Counted from the stretch's first letter, positions 1 to 10,695 are shown. The stretch: DNA of 39,427 bases from Thermodesulfobacteriota bacterium (GCA_034189135.1 JAXHVO010000094.1:1-39427), one strand, 5' to 3'. Notes: generated by a model not told the origin, from the sequence alone. Numbers and translations are program-made.

Positions 1-424
1 AGGTAGCCAAGATTTGATTTACTACTGGCTGCCATCATTTTGAACGGTAGTAATTTAATGAACGAACATAACCAACCGGCTGGCTCGTAAAACCATGACT
101 TTTCGTTCAGGCACTATCTAGATTAAAACTCAAAGTTTGCACCTTCCAGCTATCGTAGAGCATGAATTCTTAAAGAGTTGATTCCTGTCTTGACAAATCC
201 CGGCAGATTTTCGTAGGATAAACTCTTTTTTCGGAGGAATCATTTATTTTAATTTCTGAGTTCACTAATATACTAAAGTTTTACACCCTTTATTTACAGG
301 GGTATCTGAATCCTTAACGGGTTGATTCACATCTGGTTTTATATCTTATGTGTGCAGTCAAGGCATCTATTTCTGCAAAACAGGGGCGTGAAACATAAGT
401 ACTATTTAACAAGGGAGCTTTAAA
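1..424. other. Non-coding left edge, leader of the thiolase gene
   Basis: No reading frame with a plausible ribosome site or recognisable protein is visible before the thiolase. The stretch is AT-rich and holds a likely promoter near 190-219, followed by about 200 nt of untranslated leader. The thiolase ribosome site is the AAGGGAGC-like run just before position 425. Nothing else is recognised; the 3' end of an upstream gene may lie outside the window. Confidence 0.5.
190..219 (+). promoter_or_regulatory. Probable sigma-70 promoter for thiolase
   Basis: A perfect -35 box TTGACA at 190-195 is followed after 18 nt by TAGGAT at 214-219, a reasonable -10 box. Transcription would begin near 226, leaving a leader of about 200 nt before the thiolase start at 425. 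This rests on motif match alone. Confidence 0.5.
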
Positions 425-1675
425 ATGAAAGAGGTCGTGATTGTTTCTGCATGTCGAACGGCTATAGGCGCATTCGGCGGAAGTTTGAGGGACAGCAATG
501 CTGCTGTTTTAGCCCAAATTACCATGAGAGAGGCGGTGAAAAGAGCCGGCATAGATGCTGAAATTATAGATGACATACGATACGGCTGTTGCATGGAACC
601 GGTGGACGCCCTTAACGTCACCCGCGTGGGGGCACTTCTTGCCGGTTTTCCGGACACCATTCCAGCGGTAACAATTAACCGTGTTTGCATATCCTCAATG
701 GAGGCGGTCATCTCCGGCATGGCGATGATCCAGGCAGGTATGGCAGATGTGATCCTTGCAGGTGGTGTGGAGCACATGTCCGGAGCACCCTACACCGTTC
801 CTGGCGCAAGATGGGGCTGCCGGCTCCAGGATAGCGTATTTGTCGATTCCATGATCCACGCCCTTCACTGCGGATCACACATTATCCCTCACCCTGAAGA
901 CGGACCGGTAGACGCGGACGACCCCCCTTTAAGTTTTTTCAAGGGAAAGCCCTACATTATGGGACATACTGCTGAATTTATCGCCCAGCACATGGATATC
1001 TCCAGAGAAGAGATGGATGAAGTTGCCTTAAGGAGTCAGAACAGTGCGGAAAGGGCAACAAACGACGGTTCCTTCAGAGATGAAATAGTACCCATGGAAA
1101 TCCCGGTAAAAAAGAAAGACCCCATCGTGTTTGACAAAGACGAACATTTCAGGCCGGGTTTAACCATGGCACAGCTTGCCAAGCTTCCGCCGGCCTTTCT
1201 GCCCAAAATCGGCAAGGTGACTGCAGGAAATTCCAGCGGTATCAATGACGGATCTGCGGGCATGGTAATCATGTCTGCGGAAAAGGCGAAATCTCTGGGA
1301 ATTCATCCGCTGGCCAGAATAAAGGCGGTGGGAAGGGGTGCGTGCCATCCTTCAGTTATGGGGCTTTCTCCTGTGCCTGCGGTAAAGGATCTTTTTACCA
1401 GGAGCCGTTTAAAAATGGAAGATTTTGAACTCATAGAGCTCAATGAGGCCTTTGCTGCTCAATACATCGGCTGCGAAAGGGATCTCAACCTAAACAGAGA
1501 GATCACCAATGTAAACGGGTCCGGAATCGGTCTGGGCCATCCTGTGGGTGCAACAGGCGCCAGGATTATGGTGACTCTAATACATGCCATGAAAAAAAGA
1601 GGTAAAACTCTCGGTCTTGCCACCCTTTGCGGCGGCGGGGGTGTATCGATGGCTTGTGCATTAGAGATTGTATAA
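425..1675 (+). CDS. Thiolase (acetyl-CoA C-acyltransferase family)
   Basis: This 416-residue protein has the length and motifs of degradative/biosynthetic thiolases, which condense or cleave acyl-CoA and acetyl-CoA. The N-terminus (VIVSACRTAIGAFGG) is typical. The acyl-accepting cysteine lies in VCISSMEAV near residue 89, the conserved histidine in GLGHPVGATGAR, and the second catalytic cysteine in LCGGGG near the C-terminus. VCISS instead of the common VCGSG is a mild deviation. The ATG is preceded by AAGGGAGC. It is followed 67 bp later by alanine dehydrogenase in the same orientation, so co-transcription is possible. The chain length of its substrate cannot be told from sequence, so no symbol is given. 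Confidence 0.93.
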   Translation: MKEVVIVSACRTAIGAFGGSLRDSNAAVLAQITMREAVKRAGIDAEIIDDIRYGCCMEPVDALNVTRVGALLAGFPDTIPAVTINRVCISSMEAVISGMAMIQAGMADVILAGGVEHMSGAPYTVPGARWGCRLQDSVFVDSMIHALHCGSHIIPHPEDGPVDADDPPLSFFKGKPYIMGHTAEFIAQHMDISREEMDEVALRSQNSAERATNDGSFRDEIVPMEIPVKKKDPIVFDKDEHFRPGLTMAQLAKLPPAFLPKIGKVTAGNSSGINDGSAGMVIMSAEKAKSLGIHPLARIKAVGRGACHPSVMGLSPVPAVKDLFTRSRLKMEDFELIELNEAFAAQYIGCERDLNLNREITNVNGSGIGLGHPVGATGARIMVTLIHAMKKRGKTLGLATLCGGGGVSMACALEIV

Positions 1676-1742
1676 AAGTATGGGTGATACATTCATAAGA
1701 TCGAATTTTTAAACAATCCAAATTAACAAAAAGAGGTGTAAG

Positions 1743-2855
1743 ATGATCGTAGGAATCTTAAAAGAAATCAAGGCTGAAGAAAACCGTGTCTCCATGACAC
1801 CGGCAGGAGCGGAAGTGATAAAACAAAATGGGCATACGGTTTTGGTGGAAAAAACAGCAGGTATGGGAAGTGGTTATGAAGACAACGCATACCTCCAAAT
1901 CGGAGCGGAGCTAATCGATACGCCGGAAGACATTTATAAGCGTGCCGATATGGTGATGCATGTTAAAGAACCCCTGCCTCCGGAGTATGATCTTATCAGA
2001 GAAAATCAGATCGTTTTTACCTATCTTCATCTGGCAGCAGCGGAAGAACTGACCCATGCGCTAATTAAGAGTAAAAGCGTCAATATTGCCTATGAAACCA
2101 TACAGAAAGAAGACGGGTCCCTACCCCTGCTCACCCCCATGAGCGAAGTGGCCGGTCGTATGGCAATCCAGCAGGGAGCAAAGTACCTTGAAATGGCACA
2201 TGGCGGGAGAGGCCTTCTCTTGGGCGGTGTTCCCGGAGTCAATCCAGGGACGGTATTGGTGATCGGCGGTGGAGTGGTCGGAACCAATGCCGCCAAGATG
2301 GCCTGCGGCATAGGTGCCAAGGTTTACATCCTCGACTTCAACCTTGACCGGTTGCGCTATCTTAGCGATATCATGCCGGCCAACTGTTTTCCTTTAATGT
2401 CAAGTCCGGCTACTATCCGAAAACTGGTTAAAGAATCCGACGTTGTGGTAGGTGCTGTCCTTATTCCAGGGGCAAAAGCGCCGAGACTGATCACCAAAGA
2501 AATGCTGAAAACCATGAAAAAGGGGGCTGTAGTCGTGGATGTGGCTATAGATCAGGGGGGATGCTTTGAAACATCAAAGGCAACCACGCACTCGGATCCG
2601 ATCTATACGGTAGACGGCATTATTCACTATTGCGTTGCCAATATGCCGGGGGCGGTACCCAAAACATCCACCAATGCGCTGACAAATGCCACATTACCCT
2701 ATGCCGTTGAAATAGCAAACAAGGGCTGGAAAAAAGCGATACAGGAAAATGCGGAGATCAAACCCGGCGTAAATGTTGCCATGGGTAAAGTGGTTTACCA
2801 AGGGGTTGCGGATGCATTTGGCCTTAAGTGTACTCCTGTTGATGATTTGTTATAG
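1743..2855 (+). CDS. ald: Alanine dehydrogenase
   Basis: The 370-residue protein matches NAD-dependent L-alanine dehydrogenase, which interconverts alanine with pyruvate plus ammonia. Diagnostic segments are the start [20 protein letters not shown], the substrate-site lysine in HVKEPLP and histidine in FTYLHLA, the Rossmann motif [11 protein letters not shown] near residue 180, and the catalytic aspartate region [10 protein letters not shown]. Length is standard for the family. An AGAGG ribosome site lies just before the ATG. Its neighbour 195 bp downstream is alanine racemase, so the pair would let the cell oxidise D- and L-alanine or supply D-alanine for the wall. Confidence 0.96.
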   Translation: MIVGILKEIKAEENRVSMTPAGAEVIKQNGHTVLVEKTAGMGSGYEDNAYLQIGAELIDTPEDIYKRADMVMHVKEPLPPEYDLIRENQIVFTYLHLAAAEELTHALIKSKSVNIAYETIQKEDGSLPLLTPMSEVAGRMAIQQGAKYLEMAHGGRGLLLGGVPGVNPGTVLVIGGGVVGTNAAKMACGIGAKVYILDFNLDRLRYLSDIMPANCFPLMSSPATIRKLVKESDVVVGAVLIPGAKAPRLITKEMLKTMKKGAVVVDVAIDQGGCFETSKATTHSDPIYTVDGIIHYCVANMPGAVPKTSTNALTNATLPYAVEIANKGWKKAIQENAEIKPGVNVAMGKVVYQGVADAFGLKCTPVDDLL

Positions 2856-3050
2856 ACGCTAGGCCATATCATATTGACATGTTGTTATTTCTTTCAGCCG
2901 GCATGTTGTTTCTATACTTCAACATTATGTCACCAGTGACGTGTTCCGGGTTGTAAGCTGTTCGTGGGGAATAATTCTTTTTAATACCACTAACACGAAA
3001 TTCCCCACCGGCAACATGGACACAGCCATTGTCTTTGGAGGTATTTTTTT

Positions 3051-4199
3051 TTGGAATCTCCCATTGTTTGGGCAGAAGTTGATCTGAATGCCATCGATCA
3101 TAATGTACGTGAGCTAAGGCGTATGACCAACCCTTCCGCTCGCCTGATGGTTGCCGTAAAAGCGAATGCATACGGACATGGCATTATTGAAGTGGCCAGG
3201 CAGGTACTGAAAAATGGGGCAGATGCGCTTGGGGTGGCAAGAGTTGGCGAGGGAATTCGGATTAGAGAGGCCGGCATAGATGCCCCTGTTCTGGTTTTTG
3301 GATACTCGCCGCCATCTGAAGCAGCCAGGTTATATGAGTTTGACCTGATCCAGACCGTCTATTCCTATGAAACAGCTCGGGCACTTTCCGACACGTCCTC
3401 TTCTCAGGATATTAGAAACAAGATTCATCTTAAAGTGGATACCGGCATGGGAAGACTAGGACTCCTGCCGGACAGCCGTCGCGCCGCTCCTGCTGACAGC
3501 GCGGTTGAAGAGGTTAAATCCATCGCTGGGCTTTCCGGTCTTAAACTGGAAGGAATATTTACTCACTTTGCCACCGCCGACTGGTCCGACAAGTCATATG
3601 CTGAACAACAGTTTCAGATTTTTGTAAAATTTTTAGACCAGCTTCACCAGGAAGGAATAAAATTCAGTGTAAGACATGCAGCCAACAGCGGTGCGATTAT
3701 AGACATGCCGCAAACCCATCTTGACATGGTGAGGGCGGGCATCTCCATTTATGGTCTCTATCCGTCTGATGAGATAGATAAAAACCGAATAAAACTTCTG
3801 CCCGCCATGTCTTTAAAAGCAAAGATTATTCACCTGAAGAAAGTACCTGCCGGCTTTATGGTCAGCTACGGCATTACCCATGAAACCAAAAAACCGACCA
3901 CCATTGCCACCATACCCATCGGTTATGGGGACGGATTCAGCCGTCTGATGTCATCTAACGGTCATATGCTTGTACACGGGCAAAGGGCCCCCATTATTGG
4001 CCGCGTGTGCATGGACCTTACCATGATTGATGTCGGACATATCCCGGAAGTTGAAATCGAAGATGAGGCGGTTGTTTTCGGCCGACAGGGGAACGCATTT
4101 ATTTCAGCCGATGAGATTGCAAGTTTTACTGACACCATCAACTATGAGGTGGTCACCCGGATATCGAATCGTGTACCAAGGATGTATTTGAATCGTTAA
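3051..4199 (+). CDS. alr: Alanine racemase
   Basis: A PLP-dependent fold-type III racemase of 382 residues that interconverts L- and D-alanine for peptidoglycan. The PLP lysine is in VAVKANAYGHG near residue 38, and the catalytic tyrosine is in MVSYGITHET. Other family blocks are VDTGMGRLG, HAANSGA, RAGISIYGLYP and RVCMDL. The start is a TTG at 3051 with a strong GGAGGT eight bases upstream; no in-frame ATG precedes the PLP motif at a suitable place. The 195-bp gap before it shows no other gene. Confidence 0.94.
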   Translation: MESPIVWAEVDLNAIDHNVRELRRMTNPSARLMVAVKANAYGHGIIEVARQVLKNGADALGVARVGEGIRIREAGIDAPVLVFGYSPPSEAARLYEFDLIQTVYSYETARALSDTSSSQDIRNKIHLKVDTGMGRLGLLPDSRRAAPADSAVEEVKSIAGLSGLKLEGIFTHFATADWSDKSYAEQQFQIFVKFLDQLHQEGIKFSVRHAANSGAIIDMPQTHLDMVRAGISIYGLYPSDEIDKNRIKLLPAMSLKAKIIHLKKVPAGFMVSYGITHETKKPTTIATIPIGYGDGFSRLMSSNGHMLVHGQRAPIIGRVCMDLTMIDVGHIPEVEIEDEAVVFGRQGNAFISADEIASFTDTINYEVVTRISNRVPRMYLNR

Positions 4200-4273
4200 C
4201 CAGACAATGGATCGGGGAGTTTCTCATAAATGGCCTTTTTTGTAAACCATTTGAGCTTTAATGATTGTTAGTG

Positions 4274-4512
4274 GTTCGTCCGGAGAAGCGCCCATTTGCC
4301 CGTATCAGCCTTAACAAATAAGACCAGCACTCTGTACACGCCCCCTATCTTCTCAGTTAAATCCATACAGGCAGAGACGATCAACGCTGCCGTGGGGTTC
4401 TGTTCTATGGGGCTGGTTCAAATCGAATCTCAGCGAGATAGCTGCCGTACGCCAGTTTCTCGAAATGATTGTTAAGGCTGATACGGGCAAATGGGCGCTT
4501 CTCCGGACGAAC
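4274..4512. repeat. Element with perfect 44-bp inverted termini (MITE-like)
   Basis: Positions 4274-4317 and 4469-4512 are exact reverse complements over 44 nt, enclosing about 150 nt with no open frame. The arrangement resembles a miniature inverted-repeat transposable element or a trimmed insertion sequence. No convincing target-site duplication is visible next to the ends, so mobility is inference. It fills most of the convergent gap between alr and miaA, and may also act as a hairpin terminator for either gene. Confidence 0.6.
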
Positions 4513-4567
4513 TGAGTAGAGATTGAAATAGTCCCCGACCCCTCAACCAGTTAAGATGATATTTTTT

Positions 4568-5500
4568 TTATGATTGCAGAAAATCCTTCACTCTTATTGT
4601 GATATCTTCTGTCTGATCCGGTTCTTTCCACACAATCTCAGAATCTGCATTGAACCAGGTCATTTGGCGCTTCGCATATCTTCTTGTGTCTCTCTTCAGC
4701 GTCCTTAAAGCCTCGTCCCACGAAAGACGTCCTTTGAGAAAGTCTGCCATATGTCTGTAGCCGATGGACTGCATGGATTTGAGGTTTTCCGCATAGCCCC
4801 TGTTGAGAAGATCCTTGACCTCATCCACAAGCCCTTTTTCTATCATTGCATCGACTCTTTGGTTTATTCGATCATAAAGTGCCTTTCTTTCCGTTTTCAA
4901 GCCGATTTTAATCACCCGGTATCGTTTATCCGTAAAACCGTGATCTTGCTGGTGCTTTGAAATCGTTTTCCCGGTTGCTTCAACCATTTCAAGTGCCCTT
5001 ACTATTCTGTATGTGTCATTGGGATGAATTCTATCCGACGCATCCGGATCGCATGCGGCCAACCTGTTATGGAGGAAGGCGGTTCCGAATATGGCAGCCT
5101 CTTGGTTTAATCTTTTGCGTATGTTCAGGTCCACAGTTCGGGCATCGAAAAGGCCATGGGTGAGAGCCTTTATATATAGCCCGGTACCTCCGACAACCAG
5201 CGGGGCAATACCACGGGTATGTAGTTCTGCTATCTTTTCATGGGCTCTGTGGGTGAATTTTGCCGCATCAAAATTTTCATCCGGATCAACGATATCTATT
5301 ATATGATGACGAACCTGACTTTGTTCCTCCGGAGTTGGTTTAGCGGTACCGATATCCATATAATTGTAGATTTGCATTGAATCTGCGCTGACTATTTCAC
5401 CGTTCACCTCCCGGGCAATTTTAATCGCAACAGATGTCTTACCGATTCCCGTGGGACCACATATAATAATCACTTCTGGTTTTATCTCGGTTGAATTCAT
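4568..5500 (-). CDS. miaA: tRNA dimethylallyltransferase
   Basis: MiaA transfers a dimethylallyl group to A37 of tRNAs reading UNN codons. The 310-residue protein has the P-loop GPTGIGKT at residues 15-22, the block VSADSMQIYNYMDIGTAKPT, the HHIIDIVDP segment, the GGTGLYI motif and the C-terminal QSIGYRHM and TRRYAKRQMTWF motifs. Length is usual. It is transcribed leftwards and diverges from hdrA across a 520-bp gap. No downstream partner is visible on its strand; the inverted-repeat element follows its stop. Confidence 0.96.
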   Translation of the reverse strand: MNSTEIKPEVIIICGPTGIGKTSVAIKIAREVNGEIVSADSMQIYNYMDIGTAKPTPEEQSQVRHHIIDIVDPDENFDAAKFTHRAHEKIAELHTRGIAPLVVGGTGLYIKALTHGLFDARTVDLNIRKRLNQEAAIFGTAFLHNRLAACDPDASDRIHPNDTYRIVRALEMVEATGKTISKHQQDHGFTDKRYRVIKIGLKTERKALYDRINQRVDAMIEKGLVDEVKDLLNRGYAENLKSMQSIGYRHMADFLKGRLSWDEALRTLKRDTRRYAKRQMTWFNADSEIVWKEPDQTEDITIRVKDFLQS

Positions 5501-6021
5501 TTTTTTGGTCTTTTCGTTTCCTGGTAATCTTTTTCACCTGCCTTTTCTCAACACAAAGGCGTTAAAAAGACAAAGAAAAAATAAAAGATCTCCATATTAA
5601 AAGAATTTTATTCGATGGACCCACCTAAATCAAAATGATAAATGGGGGATTGAAGAAAAGTTACAATTATGATTTCGGTTAATTAAAGCCCAATTGATCC
5701 ATCGCAAAGCCGATGCTTATTCAAAAAAAATTCACTATAACTTTAAGTTTTATTGACAAGTTATAAATCGGCATATATTAGAATTCATTTTAATCTTAAT
5801 TTCAAAACAGCCCAAAGTTTTCCAGCGAACCTCAGATCATGGTTCGAGAAAGCCTAAGGAATTCATAACCCCTTTTCCCGATCGGGTCAAAGACAAGATT
5901 TTTTCTTGGCTCATGCCTGTGCGAGATTGATGGTTTGGCTGATAAAATAATTATGTCATATTCATAAGATTAAAGTGAACCATTGGTGTTTGATCTAATT
6001 TAACAAAGGAAATTAATTAAG
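5501..6021. other. Divergent intergenic region and long hdrA leader
   Basis: This 521-bp region separates miaA and hdrA. It holds a promoter for hdrA and about 235 nt of untranslated leader. The leader contains a 6-bp hairpin (CGAACC at 5826-5831 with GGTTCG at 5841-5846), a CCCGATCGGG palindrome near 5878 and a CAAGA/TCTTG hairpin. None matches a riboswitch class I can recognise. No open frame is supported. Confidence 0.45.
5753..5781 (+). promoter_or_regulatory. Probable sigma-70 promoter for the hdrA operon
   Basis: TTGACA at 5753-5758 is followed, with a 17-nt spacer, by TATTAG at 5776-5781 inside an AT-rich run. This is the best sigma-70 site in the gap and points at hdrA. Predicted transcription starts near 5788, giving an unusually long leader. 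Confidence 0.5.
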
Positions 6022-9000
6022 ATGGCAAAAAAAGTAACAGGATCGGTAATGGTTGTAGGCGGAGGTATTGCCGGTATGCAGTCGGCACTTGATTTAGCCA
6101 ATTCCGGGTATTATGTTCACCTGGTAGAAGAATCTCCGTCCATTGGCGGGGTAATGGCTCAGCTTGACAAGACATTTCCCACCAATGACTGTGCCATGTG
6201 AATTATCTCGCCAATACTGGTCGAGGTCGGCCGGCATTTAAACATCGAACTTCATACCTGTTCAAGTATAGAAAAGATCGAAGGTGAAAAGGGCAATTTT
6301 CAAATCACCCTTACCAAAGCACCGCGTTTTGTGGATTCGGATAAATGCACCGCTTGCGGTGATTGTACGGAAGTCTGTCCGGTGGAACTGTCCAGCGAAT
6401 ATGACGAGGGTTTGGGCGACAGAAAGGCTATTTATAAAAAATATGCCCAGGCCATTCCCGGTGGATTTGCCGTACAGAAGACGGATAAGGCTCCCTGCCG
6501 TTTGGCCTGCCCTGCGGGTTTGAATGTTCAGGGGTATGTCCAGATGGTGGGACAGGGGAAATATAAACAGGCGCTTGAAATTATAATGAATGACCTGCCG
6601 CTGCCGGGGGTACTTGGCAGAATTTGTCCCCATGGCTGCGAAGACGCCTGCCGCAGGTGTGAGGTGGATGAACCGGTTGCCATCCGCGACCTCAAACGAT
6701 TGGCTGCGGATCAATTTGATCCTCGGGACATAGAAGTCAAATGCCTGCCGACCAGAAAAGAAAAGGTGGCCATTATTGGGTCCGGTCCTGCCGGGCTTTC
6801 CGCGGCCTATCAGCTGGCGCGAAAAGGAATTTTATCCACTATTTTTGAAGCATTGCCCGAAGCAGGGGGAATGCTTAGGGTCGGTATTCCTGCACACCGA
6901 CTGCCGAGAGAAGTGCTGGATAAAGACATTGAAGTGGTGACCAATCTGGGTGTAGAACTCAAGACCAATACCCCCCTTGGTGCGGAACTGACGGTGGAAG
7001 ATCTTTTCAGTCAGGGGTATGAGGCGGTGTACCTGGCCATCGGAGCTCACAAGGGAATCGAGCTTGGAGTGCCGGGTGAAAAGGCAGCCGGTGTTCGACA
7101 GGGAGTTGATTTTTTAAGAGAGGTCAACCTTTCCGGTAAAGCCGATGTGGGAGAAAGGGTCGGCATCATCGGAGGAGGTAACGTGGCCATTGATGTGGCC
7201 CGTTGCTCGGTTCGGCTGGGGGCAAAAGAGGTCAGTATTATTTATCGCCGGTCCCGTGCGGAGATGCCTGCCTGGGAGGAAGAGATTCTGGCCGCAGAAG
7301 ACGAAGGGGTCAAGCTCACCTATCTTTCTGCCCCGCAGGAGGTGCTGGTCGAAGATGGCAAGGTGGTGGGTCTGCGATGTGTTCGCATGGAACTGACCGA
7401 GCCCGATTCATCAGGACGAAGGAAACCGGTTCCCATACCGGGAAGCGAATATGATATTAAGATTGACCAGCTCATACCGGCTATTGGCCAGAGGCCGGAC
7501 CTTTCGGCCATAGAAGATATAACCGACTTGGAGTTTTCCAGGTGGGGAACGACCGAGGTGAACACCATCACCTATGCCACGGGCCGTAAGGGTGTTTTTG
7601 CCGGTGGGGACGTACAAACAGGTCCATGGGTGGCCATTGGAGCGATTGCAGCCGGCAAGGAGGCAGCGGAATCTATTGTCCGTTATATAGACGGCCGGGA
7701 TATGGTTGCAGGCCGTGAGCCGATCACCAAAGATGACCCGGTTTATCGACCGATTCCAAAGGATGAACTACCTGCAGCCAGGGCAAAGATGCCTGAACTG
7801 GGGCTAAAACAGCGCAAAGGCAACTTTAAAGAGGTTGAGCTGGGATACACTGAGGCGGAGGGACAGGCTGAGGCAGGACGCTGTCTAAACTGCGGCTATT
7901 GCTGTGAGTGTTTTCAATGTGTGGAGGCATGCAAAGCCGAAGCGGTGACCATTGAGACCCATGCCGAAAAGGAAAAAAACGTATCCATCGATGTCGGCAG
8001 TGTGATATTGGCACCCGGATTCAAATCCTTTGATCCGTCAGATATTGATACCTATAACTACGCCAACTATCCCAATGTGATCACCTCCATCGAGTTTGAG
8101 CGGATTCTTTCCGCCACCGGACCCTTCCAGGGACATCTGGTCCGACCGTCTGACCGAAAGGAGCCTAAAAAGATCGCCTGGTTTCAATGCATCGGTTCCA
8201 GAGACTTAAACCGGTGTGACCATTCCTACTGTTCATCGGTTTGCTGTATGTATGCCATTAAAGAGGCGGTTATTGCCAAAGAGCATGCCGGCAACGGCCT
8301 GGACTGTGCCATATTTTTCATGGACATGCGTACCCCTGGTAAGGATTTTGAGAGATTTTATGAGTCAGCCAGAGACCAGCACGGTGTCCGCTTTATCAGA
8401 AGCCGTGTACATACCATAGATCCGGCCGGCGAAGATGACCTTACTGTTCGTTATCTGACTGAAAACGGAGAACTTCAATCCGAGAACTTCAGCCTGATCG
8501 TTTTATCAGTCGGCTTGCAGACTCCACCTGAACTGATTGAACTTTCAAACAAGCTGGGTATTGAACTGACTGATGGCAACTTTTGCAAGACAGATTCCTT
8601 TGAACCGGTGACGACCTCAAAGGAAGGAATTTATGTCTGCGGAGCCTTTCAGGGGCCTAAAGATATTCCTCAGGCCGTGGTTGATGCCAGTGCAGCTGCA
8701 TCCGCTGCCGGTGAAATACTCAGTGATGCGCGAAATACCACCACCAAAACTGCCGAAATCATTCCCGAAACAGACATTACCGGCCAGCGGCCAAAAATCG
8801 GCGTTTTTGTCTGCAAATGTGGTATTAATATCGCCGGCGTGGTTGATGTGCCGGCGGTCACTGAATACGCAGCCTCACTTCCCTATGTGGAGTATGTGAC
8901 CAATAACCTCTTTACCTGTTCCCAGGATACGCAGGATTCCATGGCCCAGATTATCAAGGAGAAAGGATTGAACCGGGTGGTGGTGGCCGCATGTACACCC

Positions 9001-10467
9001 AAAACCCATGAGCCACTGTTTCAGGAAACCCTTATTAATGCCGGTTTAAACAAGTACCTGTTTGAAATGTGCAACATACGTAATCAGGATTCATGGGTGC
9101 ATAAAGATAATCCAGATCTTGCCACTGAAAAAGCAAAGGATCTTGTCCGCATGTCTATCTCCAAGGTTGCCCTTATGGAACCCCTTGAGGAGGCCGAACT
9201 TGCGGTAAATCAAACCGCCATGGTTTTAGGAGGCGGCATATCAGGAATGGCTTCAGCCAGAAGCCTCGCCAGACAAGGGTACGAAACCCATATCATTGAA
9301 AAAAGCTCAAGTCTTGGCGGACAGGCTTTAAACCTTTATCACACCTATGATGGTGGAGACATACAGGAAAAACTTGCAAAGCTGGTGGATGAAATCACAA
9401 AGGATAAAAAGATTCATGTTCATCTAAATACAACTATTACTGAAGTTGATGGCTTTGTCGGCAATTTTAAATCGACTCTTTCCAATAATGGTGATGGTGA
9501 GGTTTTAGAACACGGCATAGCGGTACTTGCCACCGGTGCCAAACAATTAGAGCCTGACGAGTACAGTTACGGGCAAGATCCCAGGATCTTATCAAGTCTT
9601 GAGCTTGACAGAAAATTTATCGAAAATGACCCTGTAATCGATTCACTGAATACAGCAGTATTTATTCAATGTGTGGGATCCAGAGAACCTGACAGACCAT
9701 ACTGCAGCCGGGTTTGTTGCACCCATTCCATTGAAAATGCCCTTGAACTTAAAAAGCGAAACCCGGACATGAGCATCTTTATCCTTTACCGGGATATAAG
9801 AACATACGGTGAGCGTGAATACCTGTATAAAGAGGCAAGGGAAAAAGGAATTATCTTTATCCGGTACTCCCTGGAAAACAAACCCAAGGTAAAGGTGGCT
9901 AAAGATTTTATTAAAGTTACCGTTTTGGATCATATTTTGGACCGGACAATAGAAATCAGCGCAGACATGGTAACACTGGCTTCGGCCATTATCCCCAACC
10001 GGGATGAAAAACTTGCTAATTTTTTCAAGGTACCGTTAAACGATGATGGATTTTTTATTGAAAGGCATGCCAAGCTAGGGCCTTCTGATTTTGCCACCGA
10101 TGGTATCTTCCTGTGCGGCATGGCACATTATCCAAAACCCATTGATGAATCCATCGCCCAGGGTAGAGCGGCCGCATCCCGTGCAGTAACTCTTTTAGCC
10201 CAGGAAAAAGTATATACCAGTGGCATAGTGGCTAAAACGGAGCCGCCCATTTGTAGTTCTTGCGGTGTCTGTATTTCCATATGTCCATACTCAGCACCTT
10301 CTTTTACCGAAGAAGGCCCATTTTCCGGCAAAGCCGAGATCAATCCGATTTTATGCAAAGGCTGCGGACTTTGCGTGGCATCCTGCCGGTCAGGAGCCAT
10401 TCATCTTAAAGGCTTTGATAACGACCAGATTTTTGCTCAGATATATGCAATGAATGAAGCGATATAA
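6022..10467 (+). CDS. hdrA: Selenoprotein HdrA-type flavoprotein with inserted GltD module
   Basis: Reading through TGA at 6199-6201 as selenocysteine gives 1481 residues. Order: first HdrA FAD motif (GGGIAG, 13-18); TNDCAMU with Sec60 where HdrA has cysteine; a ferredoxin motif (C109, C112, C115, C119); a GltD-like NADPH oxidoreductase insert (about 159-613) with its own FAD motif GSGPAG and NADPH motif GGGNVA; a cysteine-rich cluster (621-637); the rest of HdrA with CIGSRD...YCSSVCC; a second HdrA copy from about 925 with GGGISG and CVGSRE...YCSRVCC; and two C-terminal [4Fe-4S] motifs. HdrA proteins are cytoplasmic flavin electron-bifurcating subunits. ATG 6022 with AAAGGA upstream is chosen because an internal start after the TGA would delete the FAD motif. 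First gene of the hdrA-flx-dsrC operon. Physiological substrates are inferred only. Confidence 0.92.
6199..6238 (+). promoter_or_regulatory. Bacterial SECIS element of hdrA (UGA plus hairpin)
   Basis: TGA at 6199-6201 is followed by a hairpin. The arms 6213-6222 and 6229-6238 pair over ten positions with one A-C mismatch and two G-U pairs, closing a six-base loop (GAGGTC). The loop G-T at 6226-6227 lies 25 nt past the UGA, in the range expected for bacterial SECIS recognition by SelB, and resembles the AGGUC loop of E. coli fdhF. Pairing was worked out by hand. Confidence 0.85.
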
Positions 10468-10695
10468 CCGGTTACGGGTTACGTGTTGCGAGTTGTAAGT
10501 AAAAATGTAAAACATATTGCGTGCGGCTGCAAATTGGGTTTGCACAAACTTGGTTTGTAAGCGTTTTTCGTTTTGCCAGAGGTTTGCACTATTATTTCTG
10601 CCGGGTTGGCAGATATAATAATCTGTGTCTCTCTGTGTAAATCTGTGGATAAAAAAACAAATTATAATCGATGAAAGCTTAAAGGAGAAATTTAA

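Noticed and set aside
2869-3171. 100-codon minus-strand open frame over the ald-alr gap
   Set aside because: It overlaps the alr start and has no family features; it is best read as a shadow frame.
5826-5890. A known riboswitch in the hdrA leader
   Set aside because: The small hairpins do not match the conserved core of any class I can recall, so only a structured leader is noted.
6199-6201. TGA as a nonsense mutation making hdrA a pseudogene
   Set aside because: The codon falls exactly on a conserved cysteine, the frame is intact on both sides, a SECIS-like hairpin follows, and the same arrangement recurs in mvhD downstream.
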